A stretch of 64,000 bases of DNA from Siphonodentalium dalli (Eukaryota > Mollusca > Scaphopoda > Gadilida > Siphonodentaliidae): assembly GCA_032622095.1 (NCBI GenBank), contig CP136064.1, positions 115,866,004 to 115,930,003 on the forward strand, given 5' to 3'. The first letter of the stretch is position 1. Each line of letters begins with the position of its first letter. Under the pieces are notes generated by a model that saw only the letters and a program-made list of their open reading frames with translations, ran no database searches and was not told where the DNA came from. The translations under genes were made by a program, and so were the position numbers. Shown piece after piece: positions 53,601 through 57,213 of the stretch.

Positions 53601-56600
53601 ATTTAGATTACATAAATTTGTATTTAACATATACATCAAGAAAGAAGCAAACACAAAACTGGGATTTGCAATTACTTTCATTTTGCTCTGATCCAGAAAA
53701 ACAAAGGTAAATGTTACTACCAAGGACGTCGCGAATGACAGTGAGTGTTGGGTGTATCTCGCCACTGACATGAGTATACACATTTCCACCAAGCACCCAA
53801 CCCACCCTCAGTTGTGTGTTAATATTAAATTTGCTCAGCCCCGCCCCAATATAATCGACCTGCCAGATAGCACTGCATGAAGTGCCTGGATTCACCCTGT
53901 CAGAGGTTACTATCACAGCAGTTACATGGCACACTAACCGATTGTACACAGAATGCAATGTACTAATATATCTATTTATAACGGAACAATTGAAATTGCT
54001 AAATTATCATTTGGTGTTTATATATTCTTATTATTTTGTGGTTTTCTCAGGGAGGCAACAGCAGAATATTTTTTTCATTTTTTTGTCAAAATTTTGGTCT
54101 GAAAGTGTCCATTATTTGGGAAATTTTCCAACCTTAGGGGGTGTGGGGTTCGACATTTCCAACAGTTGGAAAGTTTGAGACACCAGATGAACATTTTCAA
54201 ACCAAGGGCGGGACTTTGGGATATTTGTCTGGTTCAATGGGTTGGGGGGGGGGGGGGGTACTAATTGGAAATTCCAAGGTGGACGTCACCAATGGAGACC
54301 CTCTGGTCACATCCCTGTCCTCGCACACCCCTTGCGGTGGGTTAATAATTTGGCTTGGATCCCCCCCACAACAGGTACCTCAATAATTCCAACTGCTAGA
54401 ATTTTTCAACTTGGCACCCTGTATAGATGGAAATGTTCCAACTGATAGCCATTCCAATCTAATTATTTTACGACCGTTGGAAAACATTTGACTGTTGGTT
54501 TAAAAAAAAAACATTCACTCTTCATTCAATTCTGGTTGGAAAATTAAACTATAAGAACAATTTCAACCTATATTATGTCTCAAATTGCCAATGAAGGCAT
54601 GAAATGTTACTATGTTTTATTATTTCCAACGTATACTAATCATTACACGTTTGTATTCAGTCCGCGATAGCACGTGCGTTCGACTGTCAACAAAAGCATG
54701 TGACCCGCTATTGACAACGGAAGTAGGTCGAAACAAATTAAATGTTTACACAATAAGACATATTTAACTTTTGTGGGGGTCTGTGAGTTGAAAAATCAAT
54801 AATTTGTTAATATTTTACAGTGCTTAGTTTGGGTGTATTTTATTCTGTTTTTTATTGGCAGCAGCCGATCTGCAACTTGACATATTTTGTTGACCTACTT
54901 TCCTCCGATGCGTTTCGACTGCCCGTCGGAAAAATTGAATTAATTCTGAAATTACCGTCAGAACTCGCCACAAATTGCAGATGATATCCAACACATATTC
55001 ATTCTCAAGAATCAACAGGATTTTGGGAAATCAAGTGCATCTGTGGCTTTTGCCACGACGATAAACAGCAACTGACCCGTTACTGCCTGTGACCCGTTAC
55101 TGCCTGAATGTAGACCCTATTGAGTCACAATACATGATATACATCTGTATTGAGACTCTACTTCCGGACTATCAGTGTCTATCTGAAGCTCATACCTTTT
55201 CTATTTACAGGCGATAAAGGACTCCTGGTGCCAGATTCTGCTTGGTTCTCTTATTATGGTGACAATAAAGACAAGATTCCACCAAAAGTTCCGAAATCCA
55301 CACCTTGTTTTGCTAAATAAAAGACATTTGTCATTTCTCCAAAAAATCTGTTGTCTGTTTTTACTTCCTGTTTACGATCGAGCACATGTTAAATGATGTT
55401 TGTCATGCGCACTTCAATGCTTCGATAATTGTTACGATACTTCCGAGAACGTCGAGAAATTAAAGTTACGGCTTAAAGCGATATCGGTTGTTCGCTTCAA
55501 TAGAGTTTAACTTTTATTAATGTCCTTAAATCATATGGTATTTTAAATGTTCTCCTATTGTGCACCAAACTATGTAAAATTAATGTTGTAATAGCTTTAG
55601 ACTGTATAATTGCAACTGTTCCTTGAGTTATTTTCGTGATAATAAAGATTTTTGATGGCGTGCTCTGCATTGAAATAACTAATCGATGCCCTCCACGCGG
55701 CCCAGAGGTTTTTGAGAAATCGCTCAATGTGTTAGGTCAATAGGCCTATGTATGTGCCATGGTCCCGAAAAGCAATACCCACGAATACCAAAAAAGTTCA
55801 TATATAGAGAGATATAAACATGTTATATATAATGTATTTAATAATTTCTAACTCTTGTTATGAGCAATATTTACCATATACACTCTATTTATGAAGTAAT
55901 AAGCAGTCGATTGAAAACTATGAAAAGTTTAAAACTGTTTAAAAATAACGTCATGACATCGACGTACATTAGTATATGGTAGACAGCGGTGGCTTTAAAC
56001 TGTTCGAAGTACGGTAGTTACGTGGACACAGGGTGAGCATTTTATACGCGGTTGGCCAAATAATAGCGAAGGGATCAAGAAGAATGTTCCTCCTTATTCT
56101 TACAGTATTGGTAATATCCGGTGAAACATGAAGCATTGAAGTGCGCATGACAAACATCATTTAACATGTGCTCGATCGTAAACAGGAAGTAAAAACAGAC
56201 AACAGATTTTTTGGAGAAATGACAAATGTCTTTTATTTAGCAAAACAAGGTGTGGATTTCGGAACTTTTGGTGGAATCTTGTCTTTATTGTCACCATAAT
56301 AAGAGAACCAAGCAGAATCTGCGACCAGGAGTCCTTTGTCGCCTGTAATTAGAAAAGGTATGAGCATCAGATCCGGCCACTACTGACCCAATCTGAAGCT
56401 CTAAAGACATACTAATACCAAAAAAGAAAGGAAGGAAAATAAAGGCGAAAAAGTACCCAGGCTATATAACATCAAACACTGTCGAAAAGGAGGAGTGTAT
56501 TAACTCTAACTCCATCGAAAGGATACGAGCCAACACGGCACAATTTAGACACTCGTTCTTTGTTCGAGCTATCGAGGAGTGGAACAGCCTGGAGGATAGC

Positions 56601-57106
56601 ACATGCGTGGAAACAACGGATAAAACAGCATAGTCCTCCCACAGCGCAAATACAGTCGAGAGGCTCCAGCGCTGAAACACATACAGATACAGATACAGAA
56701 TCTTTAGAGCTTCCCTGGAGCTAGCCTGAATGACTGTATTAGTGTATAAGCGTGTATAGTACAGACATTTCGGAAGTGTGGGCAAATGAAAAACATGTTT
56801 TAAAATTTCGTGATTTCTGCTACAGAATTACTTATATACCTGTACTTTATTCTTACTTATAGTCCTTTTTATTTATAAAACTACCACTGCCTGTGATTGA
56901 TGATGATGAAGTTTTGTTTACCTCGAAAAGAGGTAAGTCAACGCCCATTCCTTGCAATATCCCTCTAATTCATAGACTTCAATTGACTCTGTATTTATCT
57001 TCAAAGGGAGTTCGGAGTTAGAATATTCGCTGTTCTTGACGCTTTGCTGTAATTCCTTCAGGAAATTGGTGAAAGATTCAGTATTTTGTTCACATGTCAA
57101 TTCCAT
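8144..57106 (-). CDS. PPM1F: PPM1E/PPM1F-like PP2C serine/threonine phosphatase, complete seven-exon gene
   Basis: Coding exons in transcription order: 56922-57106, 46125-46255, 34694-34893, 28117-28305, 16403-16546, 15062-15155, 8144-8667 (185+131+200+189+144+94+524 = 1467 nt, 488 residues plus TGA). Every junction is GT-AG and every phase fits, with no stop. The PP2C domain (about 140-400) shows RRKMEDRH (152-159), [10 protein letters not shown] (179-188), SGTT (239-242), [10 protein letters not shown] (257-266), [11 protein letters not shown] (284-294), [15 protein letters not shown] (302-316), [11 protein letters not shown] (340-350) and [12 protein letters not shown] (387-398), so the metal-binding aspartates D157, D184, D346 and D390 are all present. 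The N-terminal region (1-135), the 'DEKARIE-LGG' block and the length (human PPM1F is 454 aa) point to the POPX branch, known for dephosphorylating PAK and CaM kinases, normally cytosolic. The tail (403-488) is acidic and Ser-rich. PPM1E versus PPM1F cannot be separated here; invertebrates often have a single ancestor-like gene. Confidence 0.93.
8754..9964. mobile_element. TIR element in intron 6 carrying a nested 0.7-kb module
   Basis: Terminal inverted repeats AAAGGCCCACTTAATTTTCG (left) and its complement (right end 9941-9964). It holds a 0.7-kb repeat module (8799-9509) and an 80-bp hairpin (9660-9740, GGGGGAATAACTCTA). The left end lies about 86 nt from the exon 7 acceptor. No transposase. 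Confidence 0.7.
8799..9509 (-). repeat. CCGGGCTTTGACC / TCTTCCAAAATATATAATAG module, copy in intron 6
   Basis: Begins CTAGAAGGTGACCCGACTTT and ends CAGACAGATCTTCCAAAATA. The interior is a series of about 100-bp subunits built on 'TTGACCTTGAAATGACCCGA' and 'AAGTTTCATCGAAATCCC'. Two full copies in the opposite orientation lie at 62180-63716. Confidence 0.8.
9965..10804. other. Intron 6 sequence without recognisable features
   Basis: AT-rich, no exon, no clear repeat ends. The small minus-strand open frame near 10294-10482 is unconvincing. Confidence 0.4.
10805..11610. mobile_element. Fold-back element with TTTTATA inverted ends
   Basis: Left TTAGGCCCATTTTATATGTC, right (complement) TTTAGGGCCAGTTTTATACA. 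A second inverted pair sits inside (11247-11300 against 11381-11432: CATGGGTCATGCTAGGATGA against TCATCTTAGCGTGACCCATG). CGTCGAGCCAG-type motifs recur in both arms. GC-rich relative to the intron; no coding. Confidence 0.65.
11917..12131. mobile_element. TTAA-flanked palindromic MITE, copy 2
   Basis: TTAA at 11917-11920 and 12128-12131; arms of about 105 nt begin CCCTTTCAGTGCCAAGTCCG and pair almost perfectly around GAGCTCTTAGAGCTC. About 95% like the copy at 1916-2190 but without its loop duplication. Confidence 0.9.
12132..13550. other. Intron 6 sequence without recognisable features
   Basis: AT-rich. Opposing open frames at 12953-13220 overlap on both strands and resemble nothing I know. 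No repeat ends recognised. Confidence 0.4.
13551..14640 (+). repeat. Degenerate 'AAATCCAAGATGGC' repeat copies
   Basis: Begins AATGTCAATGACACTGAAGC, the usual left end of this family. Contains several scattered units with AAATCCAAGATGGCTACTGG, CTCCCATCTAGAGGTCACCC and GTGATGATCGGATG. More diverged than the arrays at 31.2-34.2 and 44.4-46.1 kb. Confidence 0.65.
15062..15155 (-). CDS. PPM1F: PPM1F-like exon 6 (residues 284-315)
   Basis: Acceptor TTACAG, donor GTAATA. The 94-nt exon encodes [17 protein letters not shown] and [13 protein letters not shown], the PP2C signature around the conserved RVNG.(L/I)AVSRA(I/F)GD; the last base begins G315, completed by exon 7. It is the shortest exon and is followed by a 6.4-kb intron. 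Confidence 0.95.
15225..15830. repeat. Inverted pair of 17-bp [14 protein letters not shown] across intron 5 (15.2 and 15.7-15.8 kb)
   Basis: 15225-15345 repeats variants of GAGGGTTCGATAGTCC; 15700-15830 repeats variants of GGACTATCAAACCCTC on the same strand, so the two clusters are complementary and enclose about 350 bp of ordinary sequence. The pair sits between exon 6 and exon 5. Confidence 0.7.
16403..16546 (-). CDS. PPM1F: PPM1F-like exon 5 (residues 236-283), SGTT and GDSQAVL motifs
   Basis: Acceptor ATTTTTTCAG, donor GTATGT, phase 0 at both ends, 48 codons. It contains [10 protein letters not shown] (239-248) and [13 protein letters not shown] (257-269), beta strands of the PP2C core found in all active members, and ends PHKPDRE, immediately before the DEKARIE helix on the next exon. 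Confidence 0.95.
16547..17690. other. Start of intron 4
   Basis: No exon seen. 16853-16945 (GAGAATCGATTCGGTGATTC and neighbours) is an inverted relative of 40685-40775. 17525-17690 is a fragment of the GGGGCATAACTCCGTC family. Confidence 0.5.
17691..18025 (+). repeat. Degenerate AAGATGGC-family copy
   Basis: Begins with the family left end (GTCTATGACACAGTAGCTCA) and later shows CTCCCATCTAGAGGTTACCC and GTAGGGTGTGCCAAAGGAGT. The core unit is largely lost. Confidence 0.5.
18026..18760. other. Intron 4 sequence without recognisable features
   Basis: Pyrimidine-rich blocks around 18330-18460 (TTCTCTCTACCTTTCTCTG) but no exon in a usable frame. Confidence 0.35.
18761..19485 (+). repeat. AAGATGGC unit fused to two and a half GGGCATAACTC units
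   Basis: 18761-19112 is an AAGATGGC-family copy ending GTCGAGCTAAAA. It passes directly into about 160-bp units with GGGCATAACTCTGTC, CCATGACCAAAATCGAACTT and GGCCTGCATCTTCTC at 19090, 19255 and 19415. The direct fusion suggests the two families move or amplify together. Confidence 0.65.
19486..20115. other. Intron 4 sequence without recognisable features
   Basis: AT-rich; a small palindrome around 19975-20010 (CAAACAGGTCAAACAGATAA) is the only structure noticed. Confidence 0.35.
20116..20563 (+). repeat. GCCCGACGTTGTCCGGGC element, relative of the 8.8/62.2-kb module
   Basis: Starts TATACTAGCCGATGAGCCCG and ends CAGAGGTCTTCAAAATATAT, both resembling the ends of the module at 8799-9509. The first 55 bp (GCCCGACGTTGTCCGGGCTA) occurs twice in tandem (20138 and 20194). 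The interior repeats AAATTTCAAGTCGATAGCTC and TCATCTGCGCATGCGCGAAG. Confidence 0.7.
20953..22923. mobile_element. hAT-like non-autonomous element
   Basis: Left end TAGGGATCTGCGAATCGGGA and right end (complement) TAGGGGCCTGCGAATATTCG form inverted termini; both subterminal regions are packed with CGAATCGAATC and GATATCGACATCGAAT motifs. TAGGG ends and GAATCGAAT subterminal repeats are common in hAT transposons. I could not identify an 8-bp target duplication. The interior holds GGGCATAACTC-type units and no transposase. Confidence 0.6.
21236..21846 (+). repeat. Three GGGCATAACTC-family units with a (GACGGACA)n tail
   Basis: Units at about 21243, 21411 and 21572 (spacing 160-168 bp) carry AAGTCGAAAAAGGGC, AACTCATGTAAAAATAA, CATATTCGAACTTGGCCTGT and CAAACTGGAGTTATCGGTCG. 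They end in GACGGACGGACAGACAGACG simple sequence (21723-21810). Confidence 0.75.
23275..23640. promoter_or_regulatory. Cluster of YY1-type motifs
   Basis: Three direct copies of CGCCGCCATCTTG or GGCCGCCATCTTG (about 23584, 23606 and 23626), plus ATGGCGTCCATCATGGCCGC (about 23279) and AAGATGGCCACCAAAATGGC (about 23440) in the other orientation. GCCGCCATCTTG is the classical YY1 consensus. The motif is also part of this genome's repeats, so function is uncertain. Confidence 0.4.
23486..23556. other. T-shaped (three-way-junction) palindrome
   Basis: Outer stem TAAGGACGACC (23486-23496) pairs perfectly with GGTCGTCCTTA (23546-23556). Inside are two further perfect hairpins: CTGGGC-GCA-GCCCAG (23499-23513) and GCGCATATGTTGC-GCA-GCAACATATGCGC (23516-23544). 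Both have the same GCA triloop. The linkers are AG, CC and A. Confidence 0.85.
25320..26440 (+). repeat. Tandem array, three to four diverged units of 250-390 bp
   Basis: CTGTATACTCTCATTAAG-type starts at about 25370, 25712, 25968 and 26353. Each is followed by TGTCAGGGAGGA, GTAATATAGTGTGTCATTAT, GATGGGTTAATATATAAT and, later, GATGAAAAACCGCCACAG. Units vary by internal deletions. No unit encodes a continuous frame. Confidence 0.75.
26441..27960. other. Intron 4 sequence, AT-rich, no gene seen
   Basis: Overlapping open frames on both strands at 26600-26990 are shadows of each other and resemble nothing known. 27640-27900 is dominated by A-runs. Confidence 0.4.
28117..28305 (-). CDS. PPM1F: PPM1F-like exon 4 (residues 173-235), DGH motif
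   Basis: Acceptor TATTTTCAG, donor GTTTGT, phase 0 at both ends, 63 codons. It carries [18 protein letters not shown] (179-196), the second PP2C motif. D184 and G185 supply metal ligands; '[15 protein letters not shown]' is characteristic of the PPM1E/F branch. The C-terminal half is a charged helix ([18 protein letters not shown]). A TIR-like repeat end (28025) lies about 90 nt beyond the donor. Confidence 0.95.
28590..29115 (+). repeat. GGGCATAACTC-family units (three) in intron 3
   Basis: Units at about 28610 and 28768, and a degraded one near 28915, with AGTCGAAAAATGTCCATAAC, AAATATCAAACTTGACC and a GGGACGGACC...ACAGACAGAC tail at 29057-29085. A short stretch at 28380-28405 (GTGCGACTGTCCCAATGGGA) matches the left end of the 37755-38550 copy. 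Confidence 0.65.
29116..29753. other. Intron 3 sequence, no gene seen
   Basis: A 68-codon minus-strand frame (29435-29641) has ordinary composition but no recognised similarity and no matching splice sites. Confidence 0.35.
29754..30865. mobile_element. TTAA-flanked 1.1-kb element with internal tandem units
   Basis: TTAA at 29754-29757 and 30862-30865, with inverted ends CTCTTTCACTGC. The interior has four diverged units of about 220-250 bp containing GGCGGCCATCTTGTTTTGTG, GTTATTGAGAAATACCCAAT and TATGTATTTAGCAGCAATAT. The ends resemble those of the TTAA palindromes (CCCTTTCAGTGCC), which suggests the same mobilising enzyme, probably piggyBac-like. No transposase inside. Confidence 0.7.
30950..31205 (+). 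repeat. GGGCATAACTC-family unit with GACGGACG tail
   Basis: CGAAAATGGGTCATAACTCA, CCCATATTCGAACTCGATCT and a GACAGACAGACATATGGACG tail, then GGTATGGGTAAACATAAAAA. It directly precedes the left end of the 160-bp array. Confidence 0.65.
31215..34170 (+). repeat. 160-bp tandem array 1 with three-unit higher-order period, intron 3
   Basis: Left end ATGAAAGTGTCAAAGACACT; right end GGTAAAGTTGAGCTAAAA. About fifteen units of 155-163 bp between 31700 and 34075, each with AATCCAAGATGGCTGC, GGCCATGTTTTTT, GACCCCAAAATGACTCGTTC, CCATCTACATGTCAATG and ATTTCATGATGATC. Three unit types alternate: A (TTGAATTTTGAAATCCAAGA), B (AAAGAGTAAAATCCAAAATG) and C (AAAGAGTAAATCTAAGATGG). A recurs at about 31709, 32194, 32670, 32990, 33450 and 33925, mostly 460-485 bp apart, so the real repeat is an A-B-C trimer with one B missing near 32820. 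Similar frames in successive units reflect the repeat, not genes. Confidence 0.9.
34171..34540 (+). repeat. Diverged AAGATGGC copy next to array 1
   Basis: AAATCCAAGATGGACGCTGG, CTCCCATCTAGAGGTCACCC, then GACAGACGGATACACGCCCC and CAAGTTGAGCTAAAA as right end. Between here and exon 3, 34640-34680 (CCCCGATATTGGGAGGGGGG) resembles the right end of the 37755-38550 element. Confidence 0.6.
34694..34893 (-). CDS. PPM1F: PPM1F-like exon 3 (residues 106-172), entry to the phosphatase domain
   Basis: Acceptor CTTCTCCAG, donor GTGAGT. The exon encodes a predicted helix ([18 protein letters not shown], residues 112-129) and then the first PP2C motif RRKMEDRH (152-159), in which E156/D157 correspond to the metal-binding Glu-Asp of PP2C alpha and R152/R153 to the phosphate-binding arginine position. 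It ends in phase 0 at K172. A truncated copy of its middle part lies about 370 nt upstream in intron 2. Confidence 0.93.
35261..35344 (-). pseudogene. Partial duplicate of PPM1F-like exon 3
   Basis: 84 bp nearly identical to 34776-34859 in exon 3 (three differences), encoding the same frame from [12 protein letters not shown] through WLTVSS, about residues 118-145. One difference changes Cys130 to Ser. The copy lacks both splice sites and the RRKMEDRH motif, so it cannot replace exon 3. The surrounding frame stays open for 88 codons. A local duplication inside intron 2, about 370 nt upstream of the parent exon. Confidence 0.85.
35345..35842. other. Intron 2 sequence without recognisable features
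   Basis: AT-rich. A tandem AATTTCATCAATTGGA doublet occurs at about 35387-35422. No exon. Confidence 0.35.
35845..36190. mobile_element. TIR element (CTCAAGGGAAGCCCGAAACT)
   Basis: Left end 35845-35896 and right end 36139-36190 are inverted copies of about 50 bp (GTTTTTCCTCAAGGGAAGCC and CCCGAAACTGAACTAT). The body between them holds a doublet ACTCCGGTCAATCAGCG and is shared, inverted, with 44140-44325. GC-richer than the intron. No target duplication recognised. Confidence 0.75.
36590..37570. repeat. GC-rich degenerate repeat, two copies
   Basis: 36612-36740 and 37400-37540 share AGAACAG.C.CCAAAGG, GGAGGATTGGTTGCCCGAAT, CCTGCC.CCCACGGTCTGC and TGACCAGGGGG-like blocks at roughly 75-80% identity. 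Related pieces occur at 38741-38830 (TCCAGGGGGACAAGACCC, TAATGGAGTGGGCCACGG) and 39185-39260. Openness on several frames follows from high GC content rather than coding. Confidence 0.6.
36641..37009 (-). CDS. Possible secreted peptide precursor (122 codons)
   Basis: The minus-strand frame opens with [19 protein letters not shown], a plausible signal peptide or single membrane segment, then an acidic stretch (DGIDDDEQ), [19 protein letters not shown] with a dibasic KR site, and [14 protein letters not shown]. The layout (signal, acidic spacer, dibasic cleavage, Cys-containing peptide) is that of a neuropeptide or secreted-peptide precursor. CKNFF recalls the start of somatostatin-type peptides, but the Trp-Lys core and closing Cys are absent. 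The last 35 codons overlap a GC-rich repeat also present at 37430-37560, so the C-terminus, or the whole frame, may be repeat. It lies in intron 2 on the same strand as the phosphatase. A further exon-like block (GACACGAG...GGGGGAG between a CAG acceptor and a GTACAAG donor, 36411-36524) lies beyond it. Confidence 0.25.
   Translation of the reverse strand: MQAVLLLASILTCFLVSIILLASDGIDDDEQGSRADGGSHYRSRILSFLGNSLCVRKRHGSISCKNFFTGYVSNLVTMNYTNFAQLYQSSGCTSSRPLVLHQQTVAGRVPFSEIRATNPPGQ
37755..38550 (+). repeat. GGGCATAACTC-family element, complete copy with ends
   Basis: Left GTGTGACTGTCCCAATGGGA and right GTATACCCCCCCTAACTTCG with GCGGGGGGTATAATA. Three units of about 170 bp start at about 37960, 38130 and 38300 (AAGTCGAAAAAGGGGG, CGGACAGACGTCATAATC, GCAGGTGCACAGGTTCCCAT) and end in (GACG/GACGGACG)n at 38456-38500. 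This copy shows the probable limits of the family. Confidence 0.7.
38551..39320. other. Intron 2 stretch with repeat fragments
   Basis: A 12-bp stem hairpin (GATCTTACCTGC...GCAGGTAAGAT, about 38580-38616) and fragments of the 36.6/37.4-kb GC-rich repeat at 38741-38830 and 39185-39260. No gene. Confidence 0.4.
39321..40030. repeat. Diverged tandem repeat, about four units
   Basis: GCACAATATAAA/GCGCAATATAAATGC starts at about 39329, 39698, 39862 and 40008. Each unit has TTTATATGTGTGA-like, ATAATCA.ATGGATATG and AATAGAAGGA.A.GAGCCA blocks. Unit length is about 150-180 bp, with the first spacing doubled by extra sequence. Confidence 0.65.
40031..41700. other. Intron 2 stretch, no gene seen
   Basis: 40685-40775 (ATTCAACGAGAATCACCGAA and neighbours) is an inverted relative of 16853-16945. 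Small opposing frames at 41365-41797 are mutual shadows; none has recognisable similarity. Confidence 0.4.
42041..42485. repeat. GGGTACCCAACTT repeats split by a 110-bp hairpin
   Basis: AGTTGGGTACCCAACTTT and ATTTGGGTACCCAGCTTT at 42061-42150 and two more at 42430-42480. Between them 42269-42378 is a nearly perfect hairpin (arms CAGGAGCCTGGAATTTGGTC and complement, about 44 bp), which looks like a MITE inserted in the older array. Confidence 0.75.
42525..43110. repeat. Two clusters of CTTAAGCGCAAAT short repeats
   Basis: 42525-42690 and 43015-43105 each contain five to eight variants of TTAAGCGCAAATATTT or TTTGCGCTTAATCGCAAATA in both orientations, spaced about 18-22 bp. A C12 tract (about 42701-42712) and a CCATATGAGGGAAGCAA doublet (42771, 42962) lie between them. 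Confidence 0.65.
44140..44325. repeat. Inverted distal copy of the 35.9-kb TIR element body
   Basis: 186 bp, the reverse complement of 35887-36071 with few differences (AACTGGCTAGATGAATTGTT, GATTGACCGGAGTCGCTG, CCTGATAACACAAGGCCGAG). Its outer end continues TTGAAGGGCTTCTCCTTGGC, which matches, inverted, 36196-36225. Confidence 0.8.
44413..46112 (+). repeat. 160-bp tandem array 2, ending beside exon 2
   Basis: Left end AATGAAAGTGTCAATGACAC, right end GTAAAGTTGGGCTAAAA. About eight to nine units between 44690 and 46045 show the same A, B and C types as array 1 (A units at about 45095, 45577 and 45893). The right end is about 12 nt from the GT donor of exon 2 at 46124. Confidence 0.88.
46125..46255 (-). 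CDS. PPM1F: PPM1F-like exon 2 (residues 62-106)
   Basis: The acceptor is preceded by a pyrimidine-rich tract ending TTTCAG, and the donor is GTAATT. The exon starts with one base that completes R62 from exon 1 and ends with one base completed by exon 3 (G106). It encodes [18 protein letters not shown] followed by an acidic linker (DSSDVEPEK). The region lies between the N-terminal block and the helix before the phosphatase domain. A 160-bp tandem repeat array ends about 12 nt inside the downstream intron, unusually close to the donor. Confidence 0.88.
46256..47500. other. Start of intron 1, no further exon seen
   Basis: A plus-strand 102-codon frame (46473-46781) ends in ordinary intron sequence and resembles nothing known. 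Confidence 0.35.
47530..47690. repeat. Short tandem duplication in intron 1
   Basis: AACCCGAAATGTGTTGTCC and CATGGCCAGATCAG occur twice, about 100 bp apart, in the same order. Confidence 0.55.
47700..50127. other. Intron 1 sequence, no gene seen
   Basis: 48295-48430 has a loose cluster of CAACGCG motifs (GCAACGCGTTAAACTTCAAC), and 49624-49675 a triplet of CGGCCC motifs. No exon or terminal inverted repeat recognised. Confidence 0.4.
50128..52236. mobile_element. 2.1-kb fold-back with a LINE fragment in its loop
   Basis: Left arm 50128-50594 (CACAGTTACTGGACATAAAG ... GGTCGACCTTTT) is repeated inverted at 51622-52236 with high identity; the right arm is longer because of about 140 bp of extra sequence (51705-51850). 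The 1-kb loop contains a 97-bp hairpin (50816-50912, ATCACGTCTCGTTGAGGTGG) and a reverse-transcriptase remnant. Confidence 0.85.
50909..51420 (+). pseudogene. Non-LTR retrotransposon reverse transcriptase fragment
   Basis: [20 protein letters not shown] is the RT motif with the first catalytic Asp (F.D..KAFD.V.H). Downstream, GVRQG-like sequence leads to [11 protein letters not shown] and [10 protein letters not shown], as in LINE polymerases. The frame is broken: the GVRQG region is duplicated in tandem (about 51085-51185 and 51187-51300), stops occur, and the ADD catalytic motif expected after HLVF is destroyed. It cannot be active. The Jockey/CR1-like affiliation is a guess from the motif style. 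Confidence 0.8.
52243..55110. repeat. Region bounded by inverted TTCAGGCAGTAA(A/C)GGGTCAC motifs
   Basis: ATTCAGGCAGTAAAGGGTCA occurs at about 52243 and 52441, with a variant (TTCAGGCAATAAGGGGTCA) at 52427. The complement GTGACCCGTTACTGCCTGAA occurs at about 55088, with a second copy at 55070. These could be the ends of a degraded element; the interior is otherwise ordinary, with a G16 tract near 54243. Confidence 0.4.
53721..53896 (-). CDS. Exon-like block of unknown origin in intron 1
   Basis: Bounded by a pyrimidine-containing acceptor (CCTCTGACAG) and donor GTAGTAAC. The 176-nt block is open in one frame (1 + 174 + 1 nt), encoding [20 protein letters not shown] and a mixed, non-low-complexity sequence through [12 protein letters not shown]. 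Its phases are the same as those of exon 2, so it could join exon 1 to exon 3 without a frameshift. It is unlike exon 2 and any domain I know. It may be an alternative exon, a relic of a mobile element, or chance. Confidence 0.2.
55211..55320 (+). CDS. Unrecognised 3'-terminal exon, plus-strand copy
   Basis: After a good acceptor (CCTTTTCTATTTACAG) the sequence is open for 35 codons to TAA, encoding [20 protein letters not shown] and then [15 protein letters not shown]. An AATAAA overlaps the stop (55316-55321), as in very compact 3' ends. The composition (Pro, Lys, aromatic) is protein-like. I cannot name the family, and no upstream exon could be joined with confidence. A near-identical inverted copy lies at 56233-56342; the duplication runs beyond the exon (55181-55423), into intron and downstream DNA, so it is genomic, not retroposed. 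Confidence 0.5.
56233..56342 (-). CDS. Unrecognised 3'-terminal exon, inverted copy
   Basis: The acceptor CTTTTCTAATTACAG and the open 35 codons to TAA are conserved; one visible amino-acid difference (LLVADSAW here, LLVPDSAW in the other copy). Splice site, reading frame and AATAAA are all intact. The duplicated segment is 56130-56375. It lies 580 bp inside intron 1, on the same strand as the phosphatase gene. Either copy may be the original. Confidence 0.45.
56922..57106 (-). CDS. PPM1F: PPM1F-like exon 1 (start codon, residues 1-62)
   Basis: The start ATG (57104-57106) is the first in frame after an in-frame TAA twelve bases upstream, which fixes the N-terminus. The exon encodes 61 full residues plus two bases (AG) of residue 62, then the donor GTAAAC. 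The segment near residues 46-60 ([15 protein letters not shown]) matches the conserved N-terminal region of PPM1E/F proteins, outside the catalytic domain. It is acidic and helix-prone, with no signal peptide, as expected for a cytosolic phosphatase. Any upstream non-coding exon is not visible. Confidence 0.85.
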
Positions 57107-57121
57107 TCCGATTTTTTACGA

Positions 57122-57129
57122 CCGGAAGT
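57122..57129. promoter_or_regulatory. ETS-type site next to the PPM1F-like start codon
   Basis: CCGGAAGT (ACTTCCGG on the coding strand) lies 16 nt upstream of the ATG. ETS/GABP sites of this form are common at start sites of broadly expressed genes. A TATA-like stretch, TATTTTATAGCC on the minus strand, lies about 45 nt upstream of the ATG. Whether transcription begins here is inferred. Confidence 0.3.
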
Positions 57130-57213
57130 TATTTGGTCACGATGAACAGGCTATAAAATAAGACGCTCGAAGGATACGCAGTTTGTAACCGTCCAATGTA
57201 CAATATAATGGAA

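Noticed and set aside
53608-53958. A complete 116-codon gene around the intron 1 exon-like block
   Set aside because: The upstream part has no convincing start context and the downstream part is low in coding character; only the block between splice-like sites is worth keeping as a candidate.
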